From Marvinbryantia formatexigens DSM 14469 (GTDB lineage Bacteria > Bacillota > Clostridia > Lachnospirales > Lachnospiraceae), in assembly GCF_025148285.1 (NCBI RefSeq), contig NZ_CP102268.1, forward strand, positions 3,079,001 through 3,143,000: a DNA stretch of 64,000 nt, read 5' to 3'. Position numbers and translations under genes: made by a program. Every line of letters begins with the position of its first letter. Position 1 is the stretch's first letter. This document shows positions 24,120 through 32,079 of this stretch, piece after piece. The notes under the pieces were generated by a model. It saw only the letters and a list, made by a program, of their open reading frames with translations, was not told the DNA's origin and did not search any database.

Positions 24120-24350
24120 ATGAACAGATTAAGAGAAATTTTGTTACATATGTGTGCGATATGCAGTCTTATCTGCATTTCGGCAAAGGTGCTGGACTGG
24201 TATAATCCGTATATGGACTTTTCCGGACATATATGGGGCATCCAGATGGCGCTCTGCCTGGCGGTGCTTGTGCTGGCGGCTTTCCAAACCCCGGTCCGCC
24301 AGCAGAAAATCCCCGGAAAACGAAATGTAAAAAGAAATAAAACGGCATAG
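24120..24350 (+). CDS. Small membrane protein, unknown function
   Basis: A 76-residue protein with two hydrophobic segments (about 8-22 and 40-56) and a strongly basic tail (KIPGKRNVKRNK). GGAGG (24108-24112) fixes the ATG at 24120; the frame is open upstream but overlaps the end of the glycosidase gene. It follows that gene by 55 bases in the same direction and may be the last gene of the popT operon. I do not recognise a family. Confidence 0.6.
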   Translation: MNRLREILLHMCAICSLICISAKVLDWYNPYMDFSGHIWGIQMALCLAVLVLAAFQTPVRQQKIPGKRNVKRNKTA

Positions 24351-24486
24351 TAAAAGGAGACTTGCGCTTTGAGCAAAAAACTGCTAAACTCATATTAGAA
24401 AACAGTGCAGAAACAAAGCCGCAGGCAGAAAAAAATGACGGGCATACCGGGCGGCAGCGCGGAATGCCTGTTTTTTGGAAATGAAA

Positions 24487-24502
24487 GTTAGAAAAAACTA
24501 AC
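24487..24502. promoter_or_regulatory. Perfect palindrome before the methyltransferase gene
   Basis: GTTAG-AAAAAA-CTAAC lies just upstream of the ribosome site of the next gene. It has the form of a dimeric repressor operator (DtxR/MntR-type sites are similar in shape). A candidate promoter lies before it: TTGCGC at 24362-24367 and TAAACT at 24385-24390, spacer 17. Which protein binds is unknown. Confidence 0.45.
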
Positions 24503-24518
24503 CAAAAGGGGAGAGAGC

Positions 24519-25024
24519 ATGAAAGCAAAGAAAACACATCTGCCGGTGTATGGGGTTGGTCCCTTATACGGCGTGGTTATTATCGGACTGACTGTCCTGT
24601 GGATTGTTTCAAGCGCGCACAACCGGATTCCTGTTATCCGGTATAAGGGAGCTTCTGTGATTATGCTGATTGCGGGAATCTGTCTGATTATCTGCGGAAT
24701 CTATCTGTGGTATGCGGCGGTAATCCGGGGTAAAATTGATGACGGTATCCTGAATAACCATCTTGTGACGGACGGCATTTATGCAAAGGTGCGCAATCCA
24801 ATCTATTCGGCATTTTTGTTTGCCTGCACGGGAGCTCTGCTGATTTACGGAAATATTCTGCTGCTGTTTCTGCCTTTCTTTTATTGGGGTTTCTGACGGT
24901 GCTGATGAAAGGCACAGAAGAAAAGTGGCTGCGGGAGCTTTACGGCGAAGAGTATAAGGAATACTGCAGATGTGTGAACCGCTGTATTCCGTGGAGAAAA
25001 AACAGAAGGAGCACAGGAAAATGA
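24519..25024 (+). pseudogene. Isoprenylcysteine methyltransferase-like protein, frame broken near its end
   Basis: The first frame (24519-24896) codes 125 residues of an ICMT/PEMT-type membrane methyltransferase, with VTDGIYAKVRNPIYSAF, the family motif, near residue 85. It stops at ...FFYWGF. Reading on in the frame two bases ahead from GGGG (24886-24889) gives LTVLMKGTEEKWLRELYGEEYKEYCRCVN, which is the normal C-terminus of the family, ending at a TGA (25022-25024) that overlaps the next ATG. One G missing from the G4 run explains the break. Whole length would be about 168 residues. It may be a true mutation or an assembly error; the intact coupling downstream argues for recent or artificial loss. 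Confidence 0.78.
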
Positions 25025-25500
25025 TAATTATCCAGTTAGTATTGTATTGTCTGCTTTTTACGGGAATGGTGAGACTGTCGGTGCGCGGCGGAGCGATTGA
25101 CGGATTGTATTTTTATCCGGAACCGGTGCAGGAGAGGGCGATTGCGATTGGTCTGACAGACCGTGATACGGTAAGGAGAAAAAAGAAGCGCTTTATGACC
25201 TCGTTTTATCTTGTGATGCTGGCGGCGCTTCTGCTGATTGTCGGCTTCTGGAACCGGGCGGCGGATTTTAAGACAGCCTATCTGCAGTCGCTGCTTTTTC
25301 TGGAAGTGATGAACTGGTATGACGGAATCGTGATTGACAAAATCTGGGTGGGACACAGCAAATTCTGGGTGCTCCCCGGAACAGAGGATATTCCGTTTGT
25401 CCAGACCTGGAAGCAGGTATTGAAGAAGCGCGGACTGCTCACATTAATATGGGTCGTGGGAGCCGCTGTCGCAGCGGGGCTGGTGGTTTTGCTTTTTTAA
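25021..25500 (+). CDS. Membrane protein of unknown function
   Basis: A 159-residue protein with about four hydrophobic segments (1-20, about 65-82, 90-105 and 138-158) and a basic loop RDTVRRKKKRF between the first two. ATG at 25021 overlaps the restored stop of the methyltransferase gene, and AAGGAG (25005-25010) serves it; an earlier ATG at 24970 lies inside that gene. Coupling suggests a joint role with the methyltransferase. No family recognised with certainty. Confidence 0.7.
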   Translation: MIIIQLVLYCLLFTGMVRLSVRGGAIDGLYFYPEPVQERAIAIGLTDRDTVRRKKKRFMTSFYLVMLAALLLIVGFWNRAADFKTAYLQSLLFLEVMNWYDGIVIDKIWVGHSKFWVLPGTEDIPFVQTWKQVLKKRGLLTLIWVVGAAVAAGLVVLLF

Positions 25501-25520
25501 AAGTCTTCCGTCCTTCCAAA

Positions 25521-25625
25521 GCGCCTGCACCGGACAATAAACCGTAGCGGTTTACGGAGCAGGCGTCCTGTTCATCCAGAGCGCCTGCTCCGGACAATGC
25601 ATTGTAGCGGCTTACGGAGCAGGCG
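25521..25625. repeat. 60-base-period tandem hairpin repeat between convergent genes
   Basis: Two copies start with GCGCCTGC at 25521 and 25581 and end with CGGAGCAGGCG at 25565 and 25625. In each, the ends pair (GCGCCTGCTCCG with CGGAGCAGGCGT), and copy 2 has a palindromic core ACAATGCATTGT. Copy 2 contains the stop and last codons of the VOC gene on the other strand, so copy 1 is a duplicate of that gene's 3' end. The hairpins probably act as a two-way terminator. Confidence 0.8.
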
Positions 25626-25977
25626 TTCCCACCTCAATCAGATTGCCGTCTAAATCGTAAAAGCGGATGACCTTTTTCCCGGAGGTATACGTCGTAAGAG
25701 GGGTGACGTACTGAACGGAGGGGTAAAGCTGTTTCAGTTTTCCGGCAAATGCTTCGATATCCGGCTCCTCAAAATACAGCTCACAGGAATTACTTTGCAA
25801 AATAACCTCTTTCCCAAGACACGCTTTCCAGATTTTTTCCTCCTGCAGTACAAAACCTTCCGTCAGAATTACGTTTCCGTCGCTGTCGAGGATCACATCC
25901 AGACCAAACAGGTCATGATAAAACTGCTTAGATTTTTCGATATCTTTCACAACAATCAAAATATTCTTTAACTTCAT
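25612..25977 (-). CDS. VOC family (glyoxalase/bleomycin resistance-like) protein
   Basis: A 121-residue single-module VOC protein (beta-alpha-beta-beta-beta twice), e.g. NILIVVKDIEKSKQFYHDLFGLDV at the N-terminus and KVIRFYDLDGNLIEVGTP at the C-terminus, where the final Glu is the usual metal ligand. Members include glyoxalase I, fosfomycin- and bleomycin-resistance proteins and dioxygenases; the sequence alone does not tell which. GGAGG is well placed upstream. It is convergent with the preceding membrane protein genes, and its last codons are part of a tandem hairpin repeat. Confidence 0.88.
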   Translation of the reverse strand: MKLKNILIVVKDIEKSKQFYHDLFGLDVILDSDGNVILTEGFVLQEEKIWKACLGKEVILQSNSCELYFEEPDIEAFAGKLKQLYPSVQYVTPLTTYTSGKKVIRFYDLDGNLIEVGTPAP

Positions 25978-26244
25978 TGCCGGTACCTCCGGAAAAGTGG
26001 TAATTGAAAAGCAGTATATGTATCAATTCTATTATAACGGAAGACGCCTGGGCAGGCAAGCGTAAAACCGCTTTTTTTCAGAGCTGGGAAGATTCGCAAG
26101 CGGCTGATAAACCAGGGTTATAGCAGTATTCTTTATTGGCATTGTACATTCTGGGTAATAGTATTTATAATTTAAACTGGAAACAGGATAACAGCCAGAA
26201 ACGGACGCTTTGTCGTCCGTGTTAAGAAAGATGAGGTAATATTT

Positions 26245-27102
26245 ATGGAGTTTATTACACTGAATACAGGCGCAAAGATGCCGCAGGAGGGCTTCGGGGT
26301 ATTTCAGATCCCGGACGCCGCGCAGTGCGAGCAGGTTGTTTACGATGCGATCAAAACGGGCTACCGGCTGCTGGATACGGCGACCGCATATGCCAATGAG
26401 GAGGCTGTCGGAAAGGGCGTTGCGCGGGCAATCGCGGACGGTCTGACGACAAGGGAAGAGCTGTTTATCACCACGAAGGTATGGGTGAATGATATGGGCA
26501 GCGAGGAAGCCGCATACGAGGCGGTGAAGGCGTCGCTTGGAAGACTTGCGATGAATTACGCGGACCTGATTTTGCTGCACCAGCCGATGAAGGATTATTT
26601 TGCGGCATACCGCGGCATCACAAAGGCTTACCGGGAAGGGCTTGCAAAAGCAATCGGAGTGGCAAACTTTTATCCGGCAATCCTTGCGAATCTCTGCGAG
26701 ACGGTGGAGGTCATTCCGGCAGTCAACCAGGTGGAGCTGCACCCGTTCTTTGTGCAGGAGAGCGCGCTGGAAAACATGAAAGCGTACGGTGTCATCCCGC
26801 AGGCATGGGGACCTCTGGCGGAAGGAAAACATGGCATCTTTACCGACCCGGATCTTGTGGAAATCGGCGCAAAATATGGAAAATCGGCGGCGCAGGTAGC
26901 GCTCAGATGGAATGTGCAGCGCGGCGTGTCCATTATCCCGAAATCGGTGCATGTAGAAAGAATGCAGCAGAATATCGATATCTGGGATTTCACGCTCACA
27001 GAAGAGGAAATGGCGAAAATCGCAGCCAAAGACCTTGGACACAGCGAAATTGTAAACCATGACGACCCGGCGTTCGTGAAATTTGTATTGAATCTGCACT
27101 GA
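26245..27102 (+). CDS. Aldo/keto reductase (AKR5-like)
   Basis: A 285-residue NADPH-dependent reductase with the AKR tetrad visible: Asp in LLDTATAYANE, Tyr in the same segment, Lys in LFITTKVWV and His in LILLHQP. Strand 7-8 cofactor motifs occur (IIPKSVHVERMQQN). It would reduce aldehydes or small ketones such as 2,5-diketogluconate or methylglyoxal. It is one of four AKR genes in the window. The AraC gene downstream points toward it and could regulate it. The 267-base upstream gap holds no other gene; GAGGTAAT is the ribosome site. Confidence 0.92.
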   Translation: MEFITLNTGAKMPQEGFGVFQIPDAAQCEQVVYDAIKTGYRLLDTATAYANEEAVGKGVARAIADGLTTREELFITTKVWVNDMGSEEAAYEAVKASLGRLAMNYADLILLHQPMKDYFAAYRGITKAYREGLAKAIGVANFYPAILANLCETVEVIPAVNQVELHPFFVQESALENMKAYGVIPQAWGPLAEGKHGIFTDPDLVEIGAKYGKSAAQVALRWNVQRGVSIIPKSVHVERMQQNIDIWDFTLTEEEMAKIAAKDLGHSEIVNHDDPAFVKFVLNLH

Positions 27103-27238
27103 AAGCAGGGACCGACCGCCAGACCTATGTTTACGGGAGAATGTGCCGGGAGCGACTGAAGCGGATGTCACGTATCTTCCGCCTGCCAGACCCGCGTTTA
27201 CGGTGCGTACCCGGAAAACGCCAGGGTTCTCACAAATT

Positions 27239-28135
27239 TTATGGGATAAGCTGCGCCCTCCGGTACTGCGTCGGCGTGCCGCCGGTAATCTGCCGGAAGG
27301 TCTTGGTAAAGTAGCTGGGGCTTTCGAAGCCGCAAAGATTGCTGATTTCCAGAACCGAGAGGTCGGATTCGCGCAGCAGGATGCAGGAGCGCGCAATCCG
27401 ATAGCGGATAAGGTACTGAATCGGGGAGAGATGCAGCACCTTCTGGAAGCAGCGCAGGCATTCGCGCTCGCAGATATTGGCGTGCGCCGCCAGCTCGGCG
27501 ACGGTGACGCGGCGCGTATAGTTTTCCTGCAGATAACGGAGCATCTGCTTGATGCGGGCGTTCTCGGAAGCCGTTGCCGCGGACGTTTCCGCCGCTGGAG
27601 CGTTCCGATAGCAGTACAGATCAAAAAATATTTCGGACAGCAGGCTCCGCACCGTAAATTCATAGCCCTCCGGCTCGTTCTGACACAGCCGGACGGCTTT
27701 TTTTATGCGCGAAAGAATCTCCGCGTGCCAGGATACAGTTCTGCGCAGGATAAGCGTCTGGAACGCGTCCGGAGCGGAGAGCGGCTGCACGTATTTCTGG
27801 TACAGGACACTGTCGCGGGAGCCGTAAATCAGACGGCCGTGGAAGACCAGGTCGCTTTTTTTTAAGGAGCCCGCCGGAGCAACCTCCACTGTGTGCAGCG
27901 TGCCGGAATTCAGAAAAATACCGTCGCCCTCGCCCAGCCGGAATTCCCCCTGCGGGGTATGATAAGTAACCGCACCGTGAAAGACATAAGAGCATTCGTA
28001 TTCCTCGTGCCAGTGCCACGGGACCTGGACCTCCGGCGACGCATTGTAGCAGCCGCACGGGAAAAGTCCGGTGCCGTGCTGCTTCAGCTCCTGCCCGTTG
28101 GCGTTTACTGCATCAGAGTGAAAAATGGATGTCAT
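27239..28135 (-). CDS. AraC family regulator, cupin type
   Basis: A 298-residue regulator: N-terminal cupin (WHWHEEYECSYVFHGAVTYHTPQGEFRLGEGDGIFLNSG) and a C-terminal AraC domain (about 195-295, NLCGFESPSYFTKTFRQITGGTPTQYR). GGAGG precedes the ATG on the minus strand. It is divergent from the MATE exporter gene, and the shared 175-base gap holds three copies of a 14-base repeat that could be its operator. The cupin His-rich motif suggests a small carbohydrate or aromatic ligand; the inducer is unknown. Confidence 0.9.
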   Translation of the reverse strand: MTSIFHSDAVNANGQELKQHGTGLFPCGCYNASPEVQVPWHWHEEYECSYVFHGAVTYHTPQGEFRLGEGDGIFLNSGTLHTVEVAPAGSLKKSDLVFHGRLIYGSRDSVLYQKYVQPLSAPDAFQTLILRRTVSWHAEILSRIKKAVRLCQNEPEGYEFTVRSLLSEIFFDLYCYRNAPAAETSAATASENARIKQMLRYLQENYTRRVTVAELAAHANICERECLRCFQKVLHLSPIQYLIRYRIARSCILLRESDLSVLEISNLCGFESPSYFTKTFRQITGGTPTQYRRAQLIP

Positions 28136-28203
28136 AAGCCTGCCTCCTGTAAATCGACCGTTTTGCGCTGCTGCCTGCGCCAGCCTGCCGCCCGGTTCAT
28201 AAT

Positions 28204-28253
28204 CGCTTATAATATAGTCGCTTTTGTTATAGTATATAGCGGTTTTATTATAG
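28204..28253. promoter_or_regulatory. Three 14-base direct repeats between AraC and MATE genes
   Basis: CGCTTATAATATAG (28204-28217), CGCTTTTGTTATAG (28219-28232) and CGGTTTTATTATAG (28240-28253) are direct repeats spaced 15 and 21 bases apart. They also contain several -10-like TATAAT/TATTAT boxes. Direct repeats of this size are typical of AraC-type binding; assignment to the adjacent regulator is inferred. Confidence 0.55.
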
Positions 28254-28310
28254 AAACAAGTGAAAAAATTCTTTATTATTACAAAAATAAAACACGTGGG
28301 AGGCAGTAAA

Positions 28311-29720
28311 ATGACAAAGAATATGACGGAGGGAAAGCCCCTTGGGCTGATTATCGGATTTGCGGTGCCGATGTTTCTGGGGATGCTGTTTCAGCAGTTT
28401 TACAGCATGGTGGATACGATTATCGTCGGGCAGTTTCTTGGCGTAAATCCGCTGGCAGGGGTCGGCGCGACAGGCTCTCTGAATTTTCTTGTAATCGGAT
28501 TTGTGACGGGGGTCTGTAACGGATTTGCGGTGCCGGTGGCGCAGATGTTCGGCGCGAAAAAGGAGAGCGAGCTGCGCCGGTATGTGGCAAATGCCGTGTG
28601 GGTGACGGTATTTCTTGCGGTTGTGCTGACGGCGGTTGTCGTGGGCTTCTGTCGTCCGCTGCTTACGCTGCTGCAGACGCCGGAGGATATTTTTGAGTAT
28701 GCGTATGTCTATATTGTGATTATTTTCTGGGGAATCCCGTGCACGTTTCTGTACAATATACTGGCGGCGGTTATCCGCTCGCTGGGGGACAGCAGGACAC
28801 CGGTCGTATTTCTGGCGCTTTCCTCGCTGATTAATATTGTGCTCGATATCGTGTTTATTGTGGTATTTCACATGAACGTTGAGGGACCGGCGCTGGCGAC
28901 CGTGATTTCGCAGGGCGTCTCCGGGCTTATCTGCCTGTGGTATATCCGGCGGAAATTCCCTATCCTGCGGATGAGCCGCGAGGAATGGCAGCCAAAACGC
29001 AATTATATCTGGAAGCTCTGCTATATCGGAATCCCGATGGGGCTGCAGTATTCGGTGACGGCAATCGGCACGCTTGTCATCCAGGTCGCCATCAACGGCT
29101 TCGGTGCGCTTGCGGTGGCGGGCGTGACCGCCGCACAGAAGATTAACAACTTCCTGTGCTGCCCGATTGAGGCGCTCGGCGCGACGATGGCGGCTTACTG
29201 CGGGCAGAATATGGGAGCAAACCGGATCGACCGTATCAAAAAGGGCGTGAAGGATGCGCTGCTCTGCGGCTTTGCTGTATCCATCGTGCTGCTTGGCGTG
29301 GTGCTGCTGTGCGGCCGCCAGCTTTCACTGATATTCCTGGATGAACCGAATGAGCAGGTGTTGGATTATTCGTATCAGTTTCTGGTTGCTTCGGCGGCAG
29401 GTTACTGCCTGCTGACTATTGTGAATGTCGTAAGATTTACCATCCAGGGAATGGGCTTTTCGGTGTTCGCCATCACCTCCGGCGCACTGGAAATGCTCGC
29501 GCGCGGAATCGCCGGCACGGTGGTAGTCGCCGCGGTGGGCTTTATGGGAATCAGCCTGGCAAATGTGATGGCGTGGGTGTTTGCGGACTGCTTCCTGCTC
29601 CCGGCATTTGCGTACTGTATCCGCGTTACGCAGAAAAAGCTGGGCGGGTCTGAACCCGGAGGACGGAAGGTGTGGAAAAAACGAAAATTGCAGACGCTAT
29701 TGACAGAACGCGGTGCGTGA
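28311..29720 (+). CDS. MATE family efflux transporter
   Basis: A 469-residue, 12-helix exporter of the MATE superfamily (NorM/DinF-type) with the paired-half layout; signature segments include PMFLGMLFQQFYSMVDTIIVGQFLG at the N-terminus and GLQYSVTAIGTLVIQVAINGFG opening the second half. It would expel cationic drugs or metabolites with Na+ or H+. GGGAGG fixes the start at 28311; a GTG at 28260 has no ribosome site. Divergent AraC regulator upstream. A second MATE gene lies at 47188-48510, but the two differ clearly. Confidence 0.93.
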   Translation: MTKNMTEGKPLGLIIGFAVPMFLGMLFQQFYSMVDTIIVGQFLGVNPLAGVGATGSLNFLVIGFVTGVCNGFAVPVAQMFGAKKESELRRYVANAVWVTVFLAVVLTAVVVGFCRPLLTLLQTPEDIFEYAYVYIVIIFWGIPCTFLYNILAAVIRSLGDSRTPVVFLALSSLINIVLDIVFIVVFHMNVEGPALATVISQGVSGLICLWYIRRKFPILRMSREEWQPKRNYIWKLCYIGIPMGLQYSVTAIGTLVIQVAINGFGALAVAGVTAAQKINNFLCCPIEALGATMAAYCGQNMGANRIDRIKKGVKDALLCGFAVSIVLLGVVLLCGRQLSLIFLDEPNEQVLDYSYQFLVASAAGYCLLTIVNVVRFTIQGMGFSVFAITSGALEMLARGIAGTVVVAAVGFMGISLANVMAWVFADCFLLPAFAYCIRVTQKKLGGSEPGGRKVWKKRKLQTLLTERGA

Positions 29721-29777
29721 TGCTTTTACGCTGCAGATTGATAAGTAAATATAGAAAACCGGTGAAATGCGGACACA

Positions 29778-29849
29778 TGGACAGAGCATATACCTTAAAG
29801 TATAAACTGGTAAACAAAAAGGAACTTCTGACGGAGTTCTTTTTTGTTT
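29778..29849 (+). repeat. Promoter-hairpin repeat element, copy A
   Basis: TGGACA (29778-29783), 17 bases, TATAAA (29801-29806), then at once a 15-base-pair hairpin (29812-29826 with 29835-29849) with a T6 tract in the 3' arm. It is a promoter directly followed by an intrinsic terminator. Copies B (39407) and C (41893) share spacing and core TATAAAC...ACTTCTG. It also likely terminates the MATE transcript. Confidence 0.65.
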
Positions 29850-29941
29850 ATAATTAAAAAAAGCAGGAAAGTAAGCTCCGGCAGAGCAGAAGGAACACAG
29901 GCAGCAGAAAGAACACAGGCAGCAGCGGGAGGGAAAGGCAA

Positions 29942-31081
29942 ATGGCAGGAGGTAAAAAAAGAAAAAGACGCATCTGGAAAATTATCGCCGTGATTCTGGG
30001 CATTCTTGTGCTTGCTGGAATCGTCTGGTATGCAGTGCGGCGCGTGCAGACGGGCGAACGGCTCAGAGAGGGGCAGCAGTCTTATCAGCAGGCAGAGCTG
30101 ACATCGGAAGAATACGTACAGAGCACAGACGGGCAGGCGCAGAACGGAACGGCAGGCGAAGAACAGGCAGAGACAGTGCAGGCAGGTGCAGAGCAGACGG
30201 AAGCGGCGCAGGCGGATTCATCTGTTGTATTTTTTACATCTGATATCAGCCCGGAGGGGCTGCGGGAAGTGTATGACGCTCTTGCGTGGACACCGGAGGG
30301 AAGTGTGGCGGTGAAGCTGAGTACCGGGGAGCCGCCCGCCAGCAATTATCTGGAGCCGGAGCTCATCAGGGAGCTGGTGCAGTCCGTGGATGGCACCATT
30401 GTGGAAAACAATACCGCTTACGGCGGTTCCAGAGCGGAAACAGCCATGCATATGCAGGTGGCAGAGGACCACGGATTTACAGATATCGCGGATGTGGATA
30501 TTCTGGATGCGGATGGTTCGCTGGAAATTCCGGTGGAGGGAGGAAGCAGACTTACCTCCAACCTGGTAGGCTCTCATTTTTCCGATTATGATTCCTATCT
30601 GGTGCTTTCCCATTTTAAGGGTCATGCGATGGCGGGCTTTGGAGGCGCTATCAAGAATATTTCCATAGGTATGGCGTCGCAGGAAGGAAAGTGCCTGATT
30701 CATACATCCGGAAAAAGCCATACAAGTCCCTGGGGAGGAGATCAGACTGGCTTTACGGAATCTATGGCGGAGGCGGCAAAGTCCGTATCGGATTACCTTG
30801 GAGACGGCGAGCGGATCGTCTATATAAATGTGCTGAACAATATTTCCATCGACTGCGACTGTGACGGCAACCCGGCGGAACCGGATATTCACGACATCGG
30901 AATCGTAGCGTCCCATGACCCGGTCGCCGCCGACCAGGCGTGCATCGACCTTGCGTTTGCCGCGGAGGGAAGCAAATCCCTGCAGAACCGGGTGGCGTCG
31001 CGGGACGGTCTGCACACGCTGGAACATGCGGAAGAAATCGGTCTTGGAAACAGGGCTTATCAACTTGTAAATCTGGACTGA
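29942..31081 (+). CDS. Membrane-anchored DUF362 domain protein
   Basis: A 379-residue protein: basic N-terminus, one anchor helix (about 14-32), a Gln/Glu/Ala/Thr-rich linker (about 45-85), and a DUF362 domain (about 95-375; VAVKLSTGEPP, SHFKGHAMAGFGGAIKNISIG, DPVAADQACIDL). Many DUF362 proteins carry a 4Fe-4S ferredoxin insert; here the only Cys cluster is DCDCDGNP, so the insert is absent. The sequence IKNISIG and a conserved HIS-rich core suggest an oxidoreductase-related role, but no reaction is established. GGGAGGG precedes the ATG. Confidence 0.8.
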   Translation: MAGGKKRKRRIWKIIAVILGILVLAGIVWYAVRRVQTGERLREGQQSYQQAELTSEEYVQSTDGQAQNGTAGEEQAETVQAGAEQTEAAQADSSVVFFTSDISPEGLREVYDALAWTPEGSVAVKLSTGEPPASNYLEPELIRELVQSVDGTIVENNTAYGGSRAETAMHMQVAEDHGFTDIADVDILDADGSLEIPVEGGSRLTSNLVGSHFSDYDSYLVLSHFKGHAMAGFGGAIKNISIGMASQEGKCLIHTSGKSHTSPWGGDQTGFTESMAEAAKSVSDYLGDGERIVYINVLNNISIDCDCDGNPAEPDIHDIGIVASHDPVAADQACIDLAFAAEGSKSLQNRVASRDGLHTLEHAEEIGLGNRAYQLVNLD

Positions 31082-31151
31082 GCGGAAGAGGTCATTTGTC
31101 TGCGCCGATCCGTGAACCACAGACAGAAGAACAGTTTTTGATAAACAGATA

Positions 31152-31171
31152 CCCCGGCGGGAACGCCGGGG
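31152..31171. terminator. Bidirectional hairpin between DUF362 and TetR genes
   Basis: CCCCGGCG-GGAA-CGCCGGGG forms a perfect eight-base-pair GC stem with a GNRA-type loop in the 114-base gap between convergent genes. The T run is weak on both sides, but position and strength make it the shared terminator. Confidence 0.65.
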
Positions 31172-31195
31172 ATATTTCATGCCTGCCTGGACGCA

Positions 31196-31795
31196 TCAGA
31201 TTGGCGGGAGCGTCCGCTTATCAAGATACGCCGGTATACTCAGCACGCCGTTGCAGACCAGCTCGGTGGCGACGTCGATAAATTCATCCAGGGGAATCCG
31301 TTTCTTATCCGCCACCCATTTGCGGTACATGCCCAGGCAGGACATATTCAGGTAGGCGATGATAATGTTTTTCATATACGGGCTGACCCTGCCCAGGTCA
31401 TCCACATGGCGCTGGTTACTGTCGCTGATTTTGCGGTTGATCCGGTCGCTGATGTATTTAAAATTTGCGTTGCAGATAATCTTTTCGTGCAGCGCGTCCT
31501 GCTGTGCGAAGCACAGAAGAAAGGTGCGGGCGATTTCCCGCTGATCCGAATAGCCGTTCATCGCATTTGTTTTCTGTACATAGCCGTCGGCAATCTCATC
31601 AATCAGCTCATTTAAAAGCTCATCTATGGAAGCGTAATGCAGGTAGAAGGTCCGCCGGTTGATATCTGCGCGCTCCGTCAGATTTTTAATCGTAATCTGG
31701 TCATAATCCATTTCTATAAGCATTTCCCGAAAGGTTTTTCCGATAGCCGCGCGGGTTTTCCGTGCGCGCATATCCTCCTGCTTCTGTATCATCAT
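31196..31795 (-). CDS. TetR/AcrR family regulator
   Basis: A 199-residue repressor-type protein with the N-terminal TetR helix-turn-helix (about 10-57: KTRAAIGKTFREMLIEMDYDQITIKNLTERADINRRTFYLHYASIDELL) and an all-helical ligand domain of the DhaS/YxaF-like subgroup common in Firmicutes. GGAG precedes the ATG. It is divergent from the aldo/keto reductase at 32080, about 280 bases away, which it may control; no clear operator was picked out in the AT-rich gap. Confidence 0.9.
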   Translation of the reverse strand: MMIQKQEDMRARKTRAAIGKTFREMLIEMDYDQITIKNLTERADINRRTFYLHYASIDELLNELIDEIADGYVQKTNAMNGYSDQREIARTFLLCFAQQDALHEKIICNANFKYISDRINRKISDSNQRHVDDLGRVSPYMKNIIIAYLNMSCLGMYRKWVADKKRIPLDEFIDVATELVCNGVLSIPAYLDKRTLPPI

Positions 31796-32007
31796 ATCTG
31801 CACTCCTTACATAGTTTGTACACTTTTATCACTTTCTCGGAATCTGCCGAAACGAAAAGAGAAAAACTGCCGGAAATAATGCACATTTTTCTGCTGCGTG
31901 AGAATTATTACACAAATCTGGACCGGGTGTTGTAGTGTTTTTATATGCATTTATTATAATAGAATTATAAAAAATATACAACAAAAACAAACGCGAAGCA
32001 AATTTTA

Positions 32008-32050
32008 AATGGATTTGCGAAAATTACTGCGAACGAAGTGAATAGTAATG
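32008..32050 (+). repeat. Dispersed palindromic repeat, copy 2
   Basis: AATGGATTTGCGAA (32008-32021) matches copy 1 exactly, then a hairpin with arms ATTACT (32023-32028) and AGTAAT (32044-32049) around GCGAACGAAGTGAAT. It lies in the leader of the aldo/keto reductase gene, in an otherwise AT-rich 284-base gap that holds no gene. Confidence 0.55.
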
Positions 32051-32079
32051 TTGTATATAAAAACGAAGGAGGGAGGAGG

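Noticed and set aside
27143-27865. A 240-codon plus-strand frame opposite the AraC gene
   Set aside because: Antisense of a gene with clear cupin and AraC domains; no family resemblance.
31796-32079. Riboswitch or small RNA in the AT-rich gap before the aldo/keto reductase
   Set aside because: Only the short dispersed hairpin was found; no known riboswitch core could be matched.
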